Positions 9,174 through 18,733 are shown, numbered from the stretch's first letter. The stretch: 64,000 nt of DNA from Mixta sp031457955 (GCF_031457955.1 NZ_JAVDXN010000011.1:1-64000); one strand, 5' to 3'. The notes: generated by a model from the sequence alone, not told the origin. A program made the numbers and translations.

Positions 9174-10646
9174 TCAGAGTGACGCCGGCGTAGCCTCAAC
9201 GCTCGCATAGACCTTGATTTCCTGAAACTGCTCAATCGCACGTGGCCCGCAGAGGACGCCGATACCACTTTGCTTGAAGCCGCTCTGTTCGAAGTGCTCG
9301 GACATAACGCCCCAGCAGTTTAGCCAGATATGACCGGCTTGAACAGACTTGCCAACTCTCCGGCCACGCGCCGTGTCGTCTGAGAACACCGACGCGGCGA
9401 GACCGAATTCGGTAGCGTTTGCACGCATGATTGCATCAGCTTCGTCATCAAAAATCTCGAAAGTCTGGACCGGCCCGAAGACTTCAGACTGGATGACATC
9501 AGTGCTCAGGTCCTGTACTTCGATCAGGGTGGGGCGGTAGAACGCGCCTGAGGCCAGAGGGCCTTCATTCACGGGGCCGCCGCGCACCAGAATGTTTGCA
9601 TACGATCCTGCTGCCGCGACCACGGCATCAACGCGCTGAACACTGGCCTTGTCGATCAGCGGGCCAAGCTGCGCCTGCGGGTCTTCGCTTTCGCCGAGCC
9701 GGACATTCTGATAAGCCTCGATCAGTGCAGCGCGCAACCGGTCGGCGATGCCACGCTGGGCCAGTACCCGTGAACCGGTACAGCAGAACTGGCCATTCAT
9801 CGCGACCAGTGCCATGACGATCTGCGGTACCACCACATCCAGATTTGCATCATCAAATACGATCAGCGGCGCTTTGCCGCCCAGTTCCAGATTCAGACGT
9901 TTGAGCGTTCTGGCACCGTTGGCGGCAATGAGGCGGCCTACCTTAGTGCTGCCGGTATAGCTGATCATGTTCACCAGAGGGGAGTCGACCAGCATGGAAG
10001 CGCCTGTACTCCCGGTTTCGGTGATCACATTCAGTACACCCGGTGGCAGCGATTTGACTGCAGCGATTGCCCGGGAAAACAGGGCATTGGTAAGCGCGGT
10101 CTGGTGCGGCAGTTTCAGCACCACAGTACATCCGGCAGCCAAGGCGGGAGCGACAGCGCGCACTGACAGTATGATTGGTGAGTTCCATGGCGAAATAACT
10201 CCCACAACGCCAAGAGGTTCGGGATCGGAATGGAAATGCATTTCCGGAGCGGCTTCAAGGGCGCGCCCGCCGGTTTGCAGCAGTGCCGTGGCGGCGCCAT
10301 AACGCAGCCACTCCACCGTTAATGCCAGCTCCCACTGAGTCTGCGCCAGTAGCTTGCCCCCTTCGCGTGCCAGCTGGATTGCTATCTCGTCTACCCGTTT
10401 TGCGACCTCGTCGGCCAGTTCAAACAGGGCACGTGAGCGCAGGGAGCGTTCTCTGGACCAGCTTGTCGTGTCAAAGGCAGTACGGGCGGCTTCGATCGCC
10501 TGACGTGCTTCGTCAGTGCCGATGTCAAGGTAGTTTCCCAGTGGCTGGCCTGTTGAAGGGCTTATCGCCTGTCTTATCGTGCCTCCGTTGTTCCAGTTAC
10601 CGTTGATCCAGTTTCCTGCAGCTTCAGTCATATTCGGGTGTTCCAT
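9174..10646 (-). CDS. NAD(P)-dependent aldehyde dehydrogenase
   Basis: This 490-residue cytoplasmic ALDH oxidises an aldehyde to the acid. From the chosen start, the oxyanion-hole Asn155 (SPWNSP), general base Glu254 (LELGGKAP) and catalytic Cys288 (GQFCCTG) are all present. The cofactor motif SYTGSTKVG is at about 229-237. I chose the ATG at 10646 because GGAAAGGAAATATC precedes it; an upstream Met at 10691 lacks such a site. It is probably cotranscribed with the TetR gene downstream and faces a TetR-type palindrome about 120 bp upstream. Confidence 0.93.
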   Translation of the reverse strand: MEHPNMTEAAGNWINGNWNNGGTIRQAISPSTGQPLGNYLDIGTDEARQAIEAARTAFDTTSWSRERSLRSRALFELADEVAKRVDEIAIQLAREGGKLLAQTQWELALTVEWLRYGAATALLQTGGRALEAAPEMHFHSDPEPLGVVGVISPWNSPIILSVRAVAPALAAGCTVVLKLPHQTALTNALFSRAIAAVKSLPPGVLNVITETGSTGASMLVDSPLVNMISYTGSTKVGRLIAANGARTLKRLNLELGGKAPLIVFDDANLDVVVPQIVMALVAMNGQFCCTGSRVLAQRGIADRLRAALIEAYQNVRLGESEDPQAQLGPLIDKASVQRVDAVVAAAGSYANILVRGGPVNEGPLASGAFYRPTLIEVQDLSTDVIQSEVFGPVQTFEIFDDEADAIMRANATEFGLAASVFSDDTARGRRVGKSVQAGHIWLNCWGVMSEHFEQSGFKQSGIGVLCGPRAIEQFQEIKVYASVEATPASL

Positions 10647-10691
10647 GATATTTCCTTTCCGGGTATCCCGCGGATTGAACGATGCAGACAC

Positions 10692-11265
10692 GGTGCGGGT
10701 AATCCTTTGTCTGCCTGGTTGACGCCGAAGCTAAAAGCTGCCCGTTTGCGTCGCGACAAATATAAAAGTAAGTGATCATTTATATAAATGCAACGTTATT
10801 TTACAGCGCTCAGATATTATGGGATTAACACTGCAGGCGTGGACGGGACTCGTCCTGCCGAGGATAGATGGTCATGGAACGAATACGCATCGCCCTGGGG
10901 CGGCAGCGCAAATCTTTTGCCGCCCGGTACAGATGGGTTGTAACTGCCCCAAATGTGAATCTTTAAGTAAGCGAAATTTTTACTAGGTTCAAACGAGGAG
11001 ATTATGCTCAAAAAGAGCATGCATTCTGCGCGTAACGGGCTTAAATCCGGCCGGGGATCCCGGATTTCCGTCCCATTCATGACGGGGAGTCAGGATGCAT
11101 CCTTCATCCCGCCGCTCATAACATTTTTGACACTGCTCCGGCCATCGCTTTTGCTCTGCGTCAGAGCAATTTCCTCTGGGAAAAATGGACGGCTGCCGCA
11201 ATCTTCTGGTGTACCGCTGAATTGCCGGACTGTGCTTCCTGTTCATGCCACACCGGCACTAAGCC
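10692..11265. other. Intergenic region upstream of aldehyde dehydrogenase
   Basis: About 570 bp with no convincing gene. Apart from the TetR-type site it contains two GC-rich hairpins: arms near 10904-10932 (GGGCGGCA/TGCCGCCC) and near 11042-11067 (AAATCCGG/CCGGATTT). The short reading frames here lack ribosome sites. Confidence 0.45.
10761..10789. promoter_or_regulatory. Putative TetR operator, copy 1
   Basis: It carries the near-palindrome AAGTGATCATTT and an AT-rich flank. Its reverse complement matches 12031-12059 at 26 of 29 positions. It lies about 120 bp upstream of the aldehyde dehydrogenase start, so the TetR protein encoded in that unit is the likely binder (inference). Confidence 0.6.
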
Positions 11266-11688
11266 TTACAAGTCTTTAAGCAGACTAGCCGACAGTTGCC
11301 GAAGCAGATTTAACTCCTCATCATTCATCTGCATGGTACATCTCATCTTACCAGGCAGATCCAGCAGAGCCTCTTTCATCTCATTCGCCTTTTCAGTAAG
11401 AACGACATTTTTCATCCTTTCATCTCCGGCAACAGCCATCCTTTTCAGAAACCCCTTCGCCTCAAGTTTTTGTACAAGCGGCGTCAGCGTTCCCGAGTCA
11501 AATAATGTCTTCTGGCCAAGCGCCCGTAACGGGATATTGTCCTGCTCGTAAAGGGCCATAAGCACGACAAACTGTGGGTAGGTCAGGTCAAACTCTTTCA
11601 GCAAGGGCCGATAATGGCGGATTAGCGCGTTTGTTACCGAATACAAAGAAAAGCAGAGCTTTTCCTCTAAGATGCTGTTTTTTCGCAT
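11266..11688 (-). CDS. OhrR-like MarR-family redox regulator
   Basis: This 140-residue protein matches the OhrR branch of MarR: LEEKLCFSLYSVTNALIR near the start with the conserved redox Cys12, then LTYPQFVVLMALYE and DSGTLTPLVQKLEAKGFLKR as the DNA-binding helices. OhrR proteins sense organic hydroperoxides by oxidation of that cysteine. No ohr peroxidase is nearby; the alpha/beta hydrolase at 12513 shares a promoter element with this gene (11721-11759 and 12392-12430) and is the likely target. Confidence 0.9.
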   Translation of the reverse strand: MRKNSILEEKLCFSLYSVTNALIRHYRPLLKEFDLTYPQFVVLMALYEQDNIPLRALGQKTLFDSGTLTPLVQKLEAKGFLKRMAVAGDERMKNVVLTEKANEMKEALLDLPGKMRCTMQMNDEELNLLRQLSASLLKDL

Positions 11689-11720
11689 TTAATTTTCTCC
11701 ATGCAAACACACCAGAATTG

Positions 11721-11759
11721 TTTAAATAATATTTTCTATAAAGAATATTGCATGCAAGT
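11721..11759. promoter_or_regulatory. Duplicated promoter/operator module, copy 1
   Basis: TTTAAATAA (11721-11729), 10 bp, then an A-rich element ending in the palindrome TTGCATGCAA-like core and AGT (11740-11759). The same two elements with the same 10-bp spacing recur at 12392-12430. This copy lies just upstream of the OhrR-like gene on the minus strand. Confidence 0.6.
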
Positions 11760-12030
11760 TAAATTCGCAAAAGTTAAATGACGGTAACAAGGCGATGCGC
11801 ATAATTTTACTAAGGCCCGGTCATAAAAGCCGGGTCAGGTGTCCTGAATTTTGCCTTATTTGCATTCCCCCTGAGGCATTTTCCGGGCAACCGGTTTGTT
11901 TTCTGTTCAGCAGCGAGGGCAGGGCATGTCTTTGAATACCGTGATTATCTCATGCTTACTGACCTCTTCTCATGAACGCCAGCGGCGTCATTCACATAAC
12001 TCCTGAAAAAAGCACATAAAAAATCATTAT

Positions 12031-12059
12031 ATTTATATAAGTGATCATTTACTTTTGTA
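12031..12059. promoter_or_regulatory. Putative TetR operator, copy 2
   Basis: This is the inverted partner of 10761-10789 (26 of 29 identical), with core AAGTGATCATTT. It faces the hydrolase gene at 12513, about 450 bp downstream. If the same TetR binds both, the aldehyde dehydrogenase and the hydrolase would form one regulon. Confidence 0.55.
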
Positions 12060-12391
12060 TTCAACGTAAACGAGAGACCACTCGCTCAGACGTCAGCCAG
12101 GCAGACAAGGGATTACCTGCCCCGGGTCTGTGTCGGTTAATACGTCACATGTCTTGAGGAGAGATAGCAAGGAACGTCCGGATTTCAACGAAACTGCGCA
12201 GAACCGTATTGACTGAGTCAGCCCTAAGACCGGCCAGCCGCAGGGCAGTTAGCAGAACATTGGCTGTGAAGAGAGGTAGCTGGCGGCAGAGCGGATCAGC
12301 AGGTAAATCAGGATAACAAAATGCAGTATCTTCTAATTGACTGTTTTTAAACACTTAATTAACTGAAGACCAGGATGTTCAGAAAAAGTTA

Positions 12392-12430
12392 TTTAAATAA
12401 GGTTTGACCGAAAGAATATTGCGTGCAAGT
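12392..12430. promoter_or_regulatory. Duplicated promoter/operator module, copy 2
   Basis: TTTAAATAA (12392-12400), 10 bp, then the same A-rich element with a single G for A change (12411-12430). It is 83 bp upstream of the hydrolase ATG. The copy upstream of the OhrR-like gene has the same spacing, which fits binding of that regulator at both. Confidence 0.6.
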
Positions 12431-12512
12431 ATTACTCACACAAGGCAAGTGCCAGCAACAACCGGCACTCAACCGAATCATACAATCAACACATATCTAA
12501 CGAGGCTTAATC

Positions 12513-13532
12513 ATGAAAACCGTATCAGCTGTCCTGACTTCTGCTCTTTTCGCATCCGCCACCGCTGTGGCTTCCGAAAAACCAGTTAATCTTCCTGCTC
12601 CCACAGCCGGCGTGCAGGCATTTCTCAACGTGCTGAACTCCGGTGACGGCAAGCCTATGGAACAGATGACCCCGCAGGAGGCCCGTCAGGTGCTGATCGG
12701 GGCACAGAAGGGCGTTACGCTGCCATCTGCGCAGGTTGCAGAAAAAATCATCACGGTAAACGGGCAATCCATTAAACTGAAAATCGTGAAACCGGACAAC
12801 GCGACCGGCACCCTTCCTGTATTCATGTTCTTCCATGGTGGCGGCTGGGTGCTGGGAGATTTCCCGACCCATGAACGTTTGATCCGGGACCTGGTTCGTT
12901 CATCCGGCGCTGCGGCGGTATATGTTGACTACACGCCGTCACCGGAGGCCCACTTCCCTGTCGCGATTAACCAGGCGTATGAAGCAACCAAATGGGTGGC
13001 TGAACACGGTCAGGAAATTGGCGTCGATGGCAGCCGTCTGGGCCTGGTCGGTAACAGCGTCGGGGGGAATATGGTGGCCTCCGTGGCGCTGCAGGCTAAA
13101 CAGTTTAACGGACCGAAGATTCGTTATAACGTGATGCTGTGGCCGGTAACGGATGCGAATTTTGACAGCACATCCTATAACCAGTATGAAAACGGCTATT
13201 TCCTGACGAAAAACATGATGAAATGGTTCTGGGATAACTACACCACTAACGCGTCAGACCGTAATAATATTCTTGCCTCGCCACTGCGGGCCACCACGGA
13301 ACAGCTGAAAGGTTTCCCGCAAACCTTAATCCAGACAGCGGAACTGGATGTTCTGCGTGACGAAGGTGAAGCGTTCGGTCGCAAGCTCGATGCCGCCGGC
13401 GTGCCTGTGACCGTGACACGCTACAACGGCATGATCCATGACTACGGGCTGCTGAACCCGTTAAGTCAGGAGCCCACCGTCAGAACCGCGCTGGAGCAGG
13501 CGGGCGCAGCGCTGCAGAACCACCTGAAATAA
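12513..13532 (+). CDS. Secreted alpha/beta hydrolase, hormone-sensitive-lipase type
   Basis: The 339-residue esterase or lipase has a signal peptide (residues 1-21, ending AVAS), so it probably acts in the periplasm. The oxyanion motif HGGG starts at His108, the nucleophile elbow GNSVGGN puts the nucleophile at Ser182, and Asp279 (ELDVLRDEG) and His309 (MIHDYG) complete the triad. The substrate would be a short acyl ester. It stands alone, divergent from the OhrR-like gene, with shared promoter elements upstream. Confidence 0.92.
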   Translation: MKTVSAVLTSALFASATAVASEKPVNLPAPTAGVQAFLNVLNSGDGKPMEQMTPQEARQVLIGAQKGVTLPSAQVAEKIITVNGQSIKLKIVKPDNATGTLPVFMFFHGGGWVLGDFPTHERLIRDLVRSSGAAAVYVDYTPSPEAHFPVAINQAYEATKWVAEHGQEIGVDGSRLGLVGNSVGGNMVASVALQAKQFNGPKIRYNVMLWPVTDANFDSTSYNQYENGYFLTKNMMKWFWDNYTTNASDRNNILASPLRATTEQLKGFPQTLIQTAELDVLRDEGEAFGRKLDAAGVPVTVTRYNGMIHDYGLLNPLSQEPTVRTALEQAGAALQNHLK

Positions 13533-13737
13533 TATCCGCATAAGGTATAAACAGCGCGGCCAGAGGCCGTGCTGTTTTGTATGAACCTGGCGCCTGTCTT
13601 CGCTAATTCCGGCAGAAAAACCGCTACCGGGCAAACCCGGTTACGCAGCCATGTTATCTTTGCTGTAAGTCCCCGCATCCATCTTGATGTCTGAATTCTG
13701 CTTTTCGCTCATAGGCGACCTGTAACACCGTGAATAT

Positions 13738-13761
13738 GTCCGCCTGGTGCCAGAAGCGGAC
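13738..13761. repeat. Palindromic intergenic repeat, copy 2
   Basis: GTCCGC and GCGGAC arms around CTGGTGCCAGAA. It lies between the convergent hydrolase and LysR genes and is the same element as at 216-239. Confidence 0.6.
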
Positions 13762-13802
13762 GTTCACGTCCGTTCATGAAATATTGGCCCGATAATTCAG
13801 CG

Positions 13803-14702
13803 TTAAATTTTCCGGTTAATACGCAACGCATCCACAACGAGTGAAAACGCTGGGGAAGGCTGTTTACGGCTGGGATAATAAAGATAGTAGCCGGGAAAAG
13901 GACGGCACCATTCTTCAAGCACGCGGATCAGTTTTCCTTCCTGCAGATGTGTGCCGAACTCCTCTTCAGGTAAAAAGGCAATGCCCAGTCCGGCAAGAGC
14001 TGCGTCAACGACATGTTCCGATGTGTTAAACGTCAGTTGCCCTTCAACCCGAACGTGAAATTTACCGTTTTCCTGCTCAAACTCCCAGGCGTAAATTTTC
14101 CCCGATTGAACCATGCGTTCATTAATACAGCAGTGTTGCATCAGATCGCGTGGCGTCTGAGGGGCTGCACACCGGGCAAAATACTCAGGAGAAGCTACAG
14201 CCGCCATGCGCAGTTTCGGGCCAATGGGTACGGCTATCATATCTTTGTCGATAGTGTCTCCGAGCCGCACGCCGGCATCAAAACGATCCGCAACGATATC
14301 CCGGAACCCGTGGTTGGCATCAAACTCAATGTGAATATCAGGATATTCGCGTAACAGTGGTGTCAGCTTTGGCAGCAGCGTGGTCTTCAGAACATTAGGT
14401 CCACATGTAATACGGACGGTCCCCGCAGGTTTATCACGCAGTGCCGTCAGCATGTCCAGCTCGGCTTCAATCTCATCAATACGATGGCCCACAGACTGCA
14501 GCAGTCGCTCCCCGGCAGCCGTCACTGACACACTGCGCGTGGTCCTTGTCAGCAGGCGGATTTGCATCCGTTCTTCAAGCCCGGAAATCGCCTGGCTCAG
14601 TGCGGGCTGGGTCACGCCGAGCTGGGCGGCAGCGCGCGTAAAGCTGCCCTCACGCGCCACGGTGACGAAAGAGAGTAAGTCGTTGAGATTGCGTCTGGCC
14701 AT
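13803..14702 (-). CDS. LysR-family transcriptional regulator
   Basis: The 299-residue regulator has wHTH residues about 4-62 (AQLGVTQPALSQAISGLE) and an effector domain with FDAGVRLGDTIDKDMIAVP, so it is a paralogue of the other two LysR proteins here. It is divergent from the cyclophilin-like gene (14795) with about 92 bp between start codons. The run of genes after it (14795-19745) is its likely regulon. Confidence 0.92.
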   Translation of the reverse strand: MARRNLNDLLSFVTVAREGSFTRAAAQLGVTQPALSQAISGLEERMQIRLLTRTTRSVSVTAAGERLLQSVGHRIDEIEAELDMLTALRDKPAGTVRITCGPNVLKTTLLPKLTPLLREYPDIHIEFDANHGFRDIVADRFDAGVRLGDTIDKDMIAVPIGPKLRMAAVASPEYFARCAAPQTPRDLMQHCCINERMVQSGKIYAWEFEQENGKFHVRVEGQLTFNTSEHVVDAALAGLGIAFLPEEEFGTHLQEGKLIRVLEEWCRPFPGYYLYYPSRKQPSPAFSLVVDALRINRKI

Positions 14703-14794
14703 GCTCGTTTTCAGTCCATTTATAAATTTTACTTATAAGGGCATTAAGTATTCATTAGCTAGTTAACCCGCTGCATATTGGTAACAATAATGCG

Positions 14795-15280
14795 ATGAAA
14801 AAGTCAACGCTAACCCTTATGCAAAACGCTTACCGCAGAACATCACTGCTGCTCCTTGCCGGCCTGCTTTTCGTCACGCAGTCCGCTATGGCAGGTGACA
14901 ACGACCGGGGAGTGGCGCAGGAGACGCTTATGAAAATTGAGGTCATTGTGGAGGGAGAAACCGCCACCGCCACCCTCTTTGATACGCCAACAGGCCGGGA
15001 CTTTGCGTCTTTGCTTCCCCTCAGCCTGACGCTGGAAGACTATGACGATATTGAGCGTATAAGCGACCTGCCGCGCAGGCTTTCCACGGTGCAGGCACCG
15101 GACGGCATGACGCCGGAAGCCGGAGATATCACTTACTACGCGCCCTGGGGCAACCTGGCGATTTTTGCCCGGGGCAGGGCTTACGCCCGTTCACTGATCC
15201 CGTTAGGGAAAGTGGATGCCGGACTGCCGGTCCTGCAGCGCCACGGACCTCTTGCGGTGCAGATCAGAGTCGCCAACTGA
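14795..15280 (+). CDS. Exported cyclophilin-like fold protein
   Basis: The 161-residue protein has a signal peptide (about residues 1-33, cleavage near SAMA). The mature part has the small cyclophilin-like family pattern: a T-A-T-L-F-D-T-P-T strand, LPLSLTLEDYDDIERI, and GDITYYAPWGNLAIFARG. Members of this family commonly lie next to aldo-keto reductases, alcohol dehydrogenases and LysR regulators. The biochemical role is not known; it lacks evidence for prolyl isomerase activity. Confidence 0.8.
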   Translation: MKKSTLTLMQNAYRRTSLLLLAGLLFVTQSAMAGDNDRGVAQETLMKIEVIVEGETATATLFDTPTGRDFASLLPLSLTLEDYDDIERISDLPRRLSTVQAPDGMTPEAGDITYYAPWGNLAIFARGRAYARSLIPLGKVDAGLPVLQRHGPLAVQIRVAN

Positions 15281-15407
15281 CCCGCAGCACTTTCCGTACC
15301 GCGATTATCCCTCTTAATCCCGTTCCCGTATGCCGTTTCAGCTCTTCCTGCAGCGCTGAAGGCTCCGGGGCACAGACTTCATGTATCTACTGAAAAGAAA
15401 TCCCTGA

Positions 15408-16625
15408 ATGAGTAATAAGACAGACGAAAACAGAAAAAAAAACACCGGAAGCGGGAAACAGCCTGCGCACTGGGGTGGTGTCTTTGCCATGACGCTGTGC
15501 GTCTTCGCCCTGATCGCCTCCGAATTCATGCCGGTCAGCCTGCTGACACCGATGGCGCAGACCCTTCGTGTCACCGAAGGCATGGCCGGACAGGGCATCG
15601 CCATTTCCGGGGCATTTGCAGTGGTAACCAGCCTGTTTATTTCCGTGCTGGCAGGCACGCTTAACCGGAAAACGCTGCTGCTCGGCCTGACCTGCATTAT
15701 GGCAATTTCCGGTGCTGTTATTGCGATGGCACCCAATTACCTGACCTATATGGCGGGCAGGGCCCTGATTGGCATTGTGGTCGGCGGGTTCTGGTCGATG
15801 TCGGCCGCGACGGCAATGCGTCTGGTCCCGGTGCATCGTGTTCCACTGGCGCTGGCTATTTTCAACAGTGGCAATGCTCTGGCTACCGTCGTGGCTGCCC
15901 CCCTGGGCAGCTGGCTCGGATCGGTGGTTGGCTGGCGGGGAGCCTTCTTCTGCCTGGTGCCGGTCGCCATCATCGCGTTTGTCTGGCAATTACTCAGTCT
16001 GCCTTCCATGCCGGTCACCCGTCAGTTGGCGGCTTCCCGCAACGTTTTCTCACTGTTTCGTCGCCGGGTGGTCACACTGGGCATGCTGGGTGTGGGGATC
16101 TTCTTTATGGGGCAATTCACGCTCTTTACCTACATCAGGCCTTTCCTTGAGACGGTGACACGAGTGGATGCCGCAACGGTGACCCTGATCCTGCTGGTTA
16201 TCGGTGGCGCGGGTTTCATCGGCACCACCCTGATTGGCCGGGTACTGAAACGCGGTTTCTACCCGACCCTGATGGCCATTCCGGTACTGATGGCCATCAC
16301 CGCGCTGGCACTGATTGCCTTCGGCAGTCAGGTAGCCATCGTGACGGCGCTGCTTGGGCTGTGGGGGCTGATTTCCACTGCCGCCCCGGTGGGATGGTGG
16401 GCATGGGTTCCGCGTACCTTCCCGCAGAACGCCGAAGCGGGCGGCGGGCTGATGGTGGCGATGGTGCAGCTGTCCATAGCCCTCGGTTCGACGGTAGGCG
16501 GCCTGCTTTTCGACCATCACGGCTACCAGAGTACCTTCCTGGCCAGCGCCGCAATGCTGATTATCGCAACCGTACTGATTTTTCTGACCTCGCGCGCAGA
16601 CACTTCTGCCGCAGACCATTCATAA
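15408..16625 (+). CDS. MFS efflux transporter (AraJ/NepI-like)
   Basis: The 405-residue inner-membrane protein has about 12 hydrophobic helices and an N-terminal EFMPVSLLTPMA motif typical of the arabinose/purine efflux (AraJ, NepI, SotB) branch. Export of a small metabolite or drug is expected. It is first in a tight run with the alcohol dehydrogenase (16-bp gap), alpha/beta hydrolase and aldo-keto reductase, all on the plus strand. Confidence 0.88.
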   Translation: MSNKTDENRKKNTGSGKQPAHWGGVFAMTLCVFALIASEFMPVSLLTPMAQTLRVTEGMAGQGIAISGAFAVVTSLFISVLAGTLNRKTLLLGLTCIMAISGAVIAMAPNYLTYMAGRALIGIVVGGFWSMSAATAMRLVPVHRVPLALAIFNSGNALATVVAAPLGSWLGSVVGWRGAFFCLVPVAIIAFVWQLLSLPSMPVTRQLAASRNVFSLFRRRVVTLGMLGVGIFFMGQFTLFTYIRPFLETVTRVDAATVTLILLVIGGAGFIGTTLIGRVLKRGFYPTLMAIPVLMAITALALIAFGSQVAIVTALLGLWGLISTAAPVGWWAWVPRTFPQNAEAGGGLMVAMVQLSIALGSTVGGLLFDHHGYQSTFLASAAMLIIATVLIFLTSRADTSAADHS

Positions 16626-16641
16626 ACCCAGGAAGAATGCC

Positions 16642-17688
16642 ATGACAGTTAAGGCTTACGGTGCCCATGCGGGCACACTGCCGCTGGAATCGATGGATAT
16701 CACCCGTCGCGCCCCCGGCCACCATGATGTGCAGATTGATATCGCGTACTGCGGAGTCTGCCATTCGGATATCCATCAGGTACGCGCCGAATGGGCCGGA
16801 ACGCTCTATCCCTGCGTACCGGGACATGAAATTGTCGGCCGCGTAGTGGCCGTTGGCGATCACGTCTCCGGTTTTTGTGCAGGGGACCTGGTGGGGGTCG
16901 GCTGCATTGTCGACAGCTGCCGGCACTGCAGTGACTGTGACGACGGACTGGAGAACTACTGCGACCATATGACAGGGACATACAATTTCCCGACGCCGGA
17001 TGCGCCGGGCCACACGCTGGGCGGATATTCGCAGCAGATTGTGGTGCATGAGCGCTATGTCCTGCGCGTCACTCACCCGGAAGCACAACTGGCCGCCGTG
17101 GCTCCGCTGCTGTGCGCGGGGATCACAACGTACTCACCGCTGCGTCACTGGCAGGCGGGGCCCGGCAAAAAGATCGGAGTGGTCGGTATCGGTGGACTGG
17201 GGCATATGGGGATCAAACTTGCGCACGCCATGGGCGCGCATGTCGTGGCCTTTACCACGTCTGAGTCCAAACGTGACGCCGCCAGAGCGCTTGGTGCAAA
17301 TGAGGTGGTGGTCTCCCGTCATGCCAGCGAAATGGAAGCCCATGCAAAGAGCTTCGATTTTATCCTCAACACCGTTGCTGCGCCGCATAACCTCGACGTG
17401 TTCACTGCGCTGCTGAAACGCGATGGCACGATGACCCTGGTGGGTGCGCCGGCCACGCCGCATGGCTCGCCAGAAGTGTTCAGCCTCATCATGAAGCGCA
17501 GATCGATTGCCGGGTCGATGATTGGCGGCATTCCTGAAACGCAGGAGATGCTCGATTTCTGCGCCCAACACGGCATTGTCGCCGACATTGAGCTTATCCG
17601 CGCCGACCAGATTAACGATGCCTATGAGCGCATGCTCAGGGGCGATGTGCATTACCGGTTTGTCATTGATAACGCCACCCTGGCTTAA
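16642..17688 (+). CDS. Zinc-dependent NADP alcohol dehydrogenase (YahK/CAD-like)
   Basis: The 348-residue medium-chain dehydrogenase reduces aldehydes broadly. Catalytic zinc ligands Cys40, His62, Glu63 and Cys158 and structural zinc cysteines 93, 96, 99 and 107 are all present. The Rossmann motif GIGGLG is at 182-187. An AGGAAG site precedes the start. It is second in the operon, 16 bp after the MFS gene and 16 bp before the hydrolase. Confidence 0.94.
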   Translation: MTVKAYGAHAGTLPLESMDITRRAPGHHDVQIDIAYCGVCHSDIHQVRAEWAGTLYPCVPGHEIVGRVVAVGDHVSGFCAGDLVGVGCIVDSCRHCSDCDDGLENYCDHMTGTYNFPTPDAPGHTLGGYSQQIVVHERYVLRVTHPEAQLAAVAPLLCAGITTYSPLRHWQAGPGKKIGVVGIGGLGHMGIKLAHAMGAHVVAFTTSESKRDAARALGANEVVVSRHASEMEAHAKSFDFILNTVAAPHNLDVFTALLKRDGTMTLVGAPATPHGSPEVFSLIMKRRSIAGSMIGGIPETQEMLDFCAQHGIVADIELIRADQINDAYERMLRGDVHYRFVIDNATLA

Positions 17689-17704
17689 TGATAAGGAGAC
17701 CATC

Positions 17705-18733
17705 ATGAAAAAATTTACGTTAGCGCTGGGGCTGTTGATCAGTGCATTTGCTTCCTCTGCGGCGGATATGTCCCGTGGGGCCGATAATTTTTATAAAAGC
17801 GATAAGGTGACGCAGCAAAAAGTCACCTTTAAAAACCAGTATCAGATGGCCGTGGTCGGCAACCTGTTTATCCCGAAAAAGATGAACCAGAATACCCGAC
17901 ACCCGGCGATCGTCGTTGGTCACCCGATGGGAGCCGTTAAGGAACAGAGTTCGAATCTCTATGCGCAGAAGCTGGCGGAGCAGGGGTTTGTCACGCTGGC
18001 TATCGATCTCTCTTTCTGGGGAGAAAGCGAGGGCAAACCGGGGCACCTGATTTCACCGGAAATCTACACAGATGATTTCAGCGCGGCGGTTGATTATCTA
18101 AGCACACAGCCGTTTGTCGATCCGGATAGCATCGGTGTATTAGGTATCTGCGGCAGCGGAAGTTTTGTTATCAGTGCTGCCAAGATTGACCCGCGTATGA
18201 AAGCCATTGCCACCGTCAGCATGTATGACATGGGGGCTGCATTTCGCAACGGCCTCAACCATTCCCAGACGCCGGAACAACGAAAGGCCTTTATCCGGTC
18301 AGCCACAGAGCAGCGTTTAGCAGAGTTTCAGGGAGGCGAGACGGCCTACATTCCCGGTACCGTGAATACACTGGACGCTTCAACGCCTGATATTCAGCGC
18401 GAGTTCTTTGATTTCTACCGCACCGAACGCGGCGGCTACACCCCACAGGGTCAGAAAGAAGAACTGACGACGAAACCGATGCTGAGCAGTATTGGCAAGT
18501 TTATGAACTTCTATCCGTTCAACGATATTGAAACCATCTCTCCGCGCCCGATGCTGTTTATTACCGGCGATCAGGCACACTCAAAAGAGTTCAGCGAGGA
18601 CGCTTTCAAACGCGCCGGTCAGCCTAAAGAACTGTACATCGTACCGGGCGCAGGGCATGTCGATCTGTATGACCGTACCGACGTCATCCCTTTTGGCAAG
18701 CTGACAGACTTTTTCCGTAAGAATCTGCAATAA
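17705..18733 (+). CDS. Exported alpha/beta hydrolase, dienelactone-hydrolase-like
   Basis: The 342-residue protein starts at ATG 17705 after an AAGGAG site; a longer upstream frame overlaps the dehydrogenase and is rejected. A signal peptide (residues 1-20) suggests the periplasm. The nucleophile elbow LGICGSGS puts Cys149 as a possible nucleophile, as in dienelactone hydrolases, and GAGHVDLYD near the end supplies the His. It is third in the operon. Confidence 0.87.
   Translation: MKKFTLALGLLISAFASSAADMSRGADNFYKSDKVTQQKVTFKNQYQMAVVGNLFIPKKMNQNTRHPAIVVGHPMGAVKEQSSNLYAQKLAEQGFVTLAIDLSFWGESEGKPGHLISPEIYTDDFSAAVDYLSTQPFVDPDSIGVLGICGSGSFVISAAKIDPRMKAIATVSMYDMGAAFRNGLNHSQTPEQRKAFIRSATEQRLAEFQGGETAYIPGTVNTLDASTPDIQREFFDFYRTERGGYTPQGQKEELTTKPMLSSIGKFMNFYPFNDIETISPRPMLFITGDQAHSKEFSEDAFKRAGQPKELYIVPGAGHVDLYDRTDVIPFGKLTDFFRKNLQ

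Larger units (their letters stand above)
11689..12512. other. Long regulatory gap between OhrR-like gene and hydrolase
   Basis: About 820 bp holding the duplicated module (two copies) and the second TetR-type site. A GTG-start frame of 69 codons on the minus strand (12145-12354) has no recognisable family and may be a relic. No other gene is supported. Confidence 0.5.

Noticed and set aside
12145..12354. A 69-codon minus-strand frame with GTG start
   Set aside because: No family and weak ribosome site; noted as possible relic only.
15387..17706. Several long minus-strand frames opposite the MFS and alcohol dehydrogenase genes
   Set aside because: High-GC codon bias in real genes creates them; composition is His/Gln/Arg-rich with no motif.
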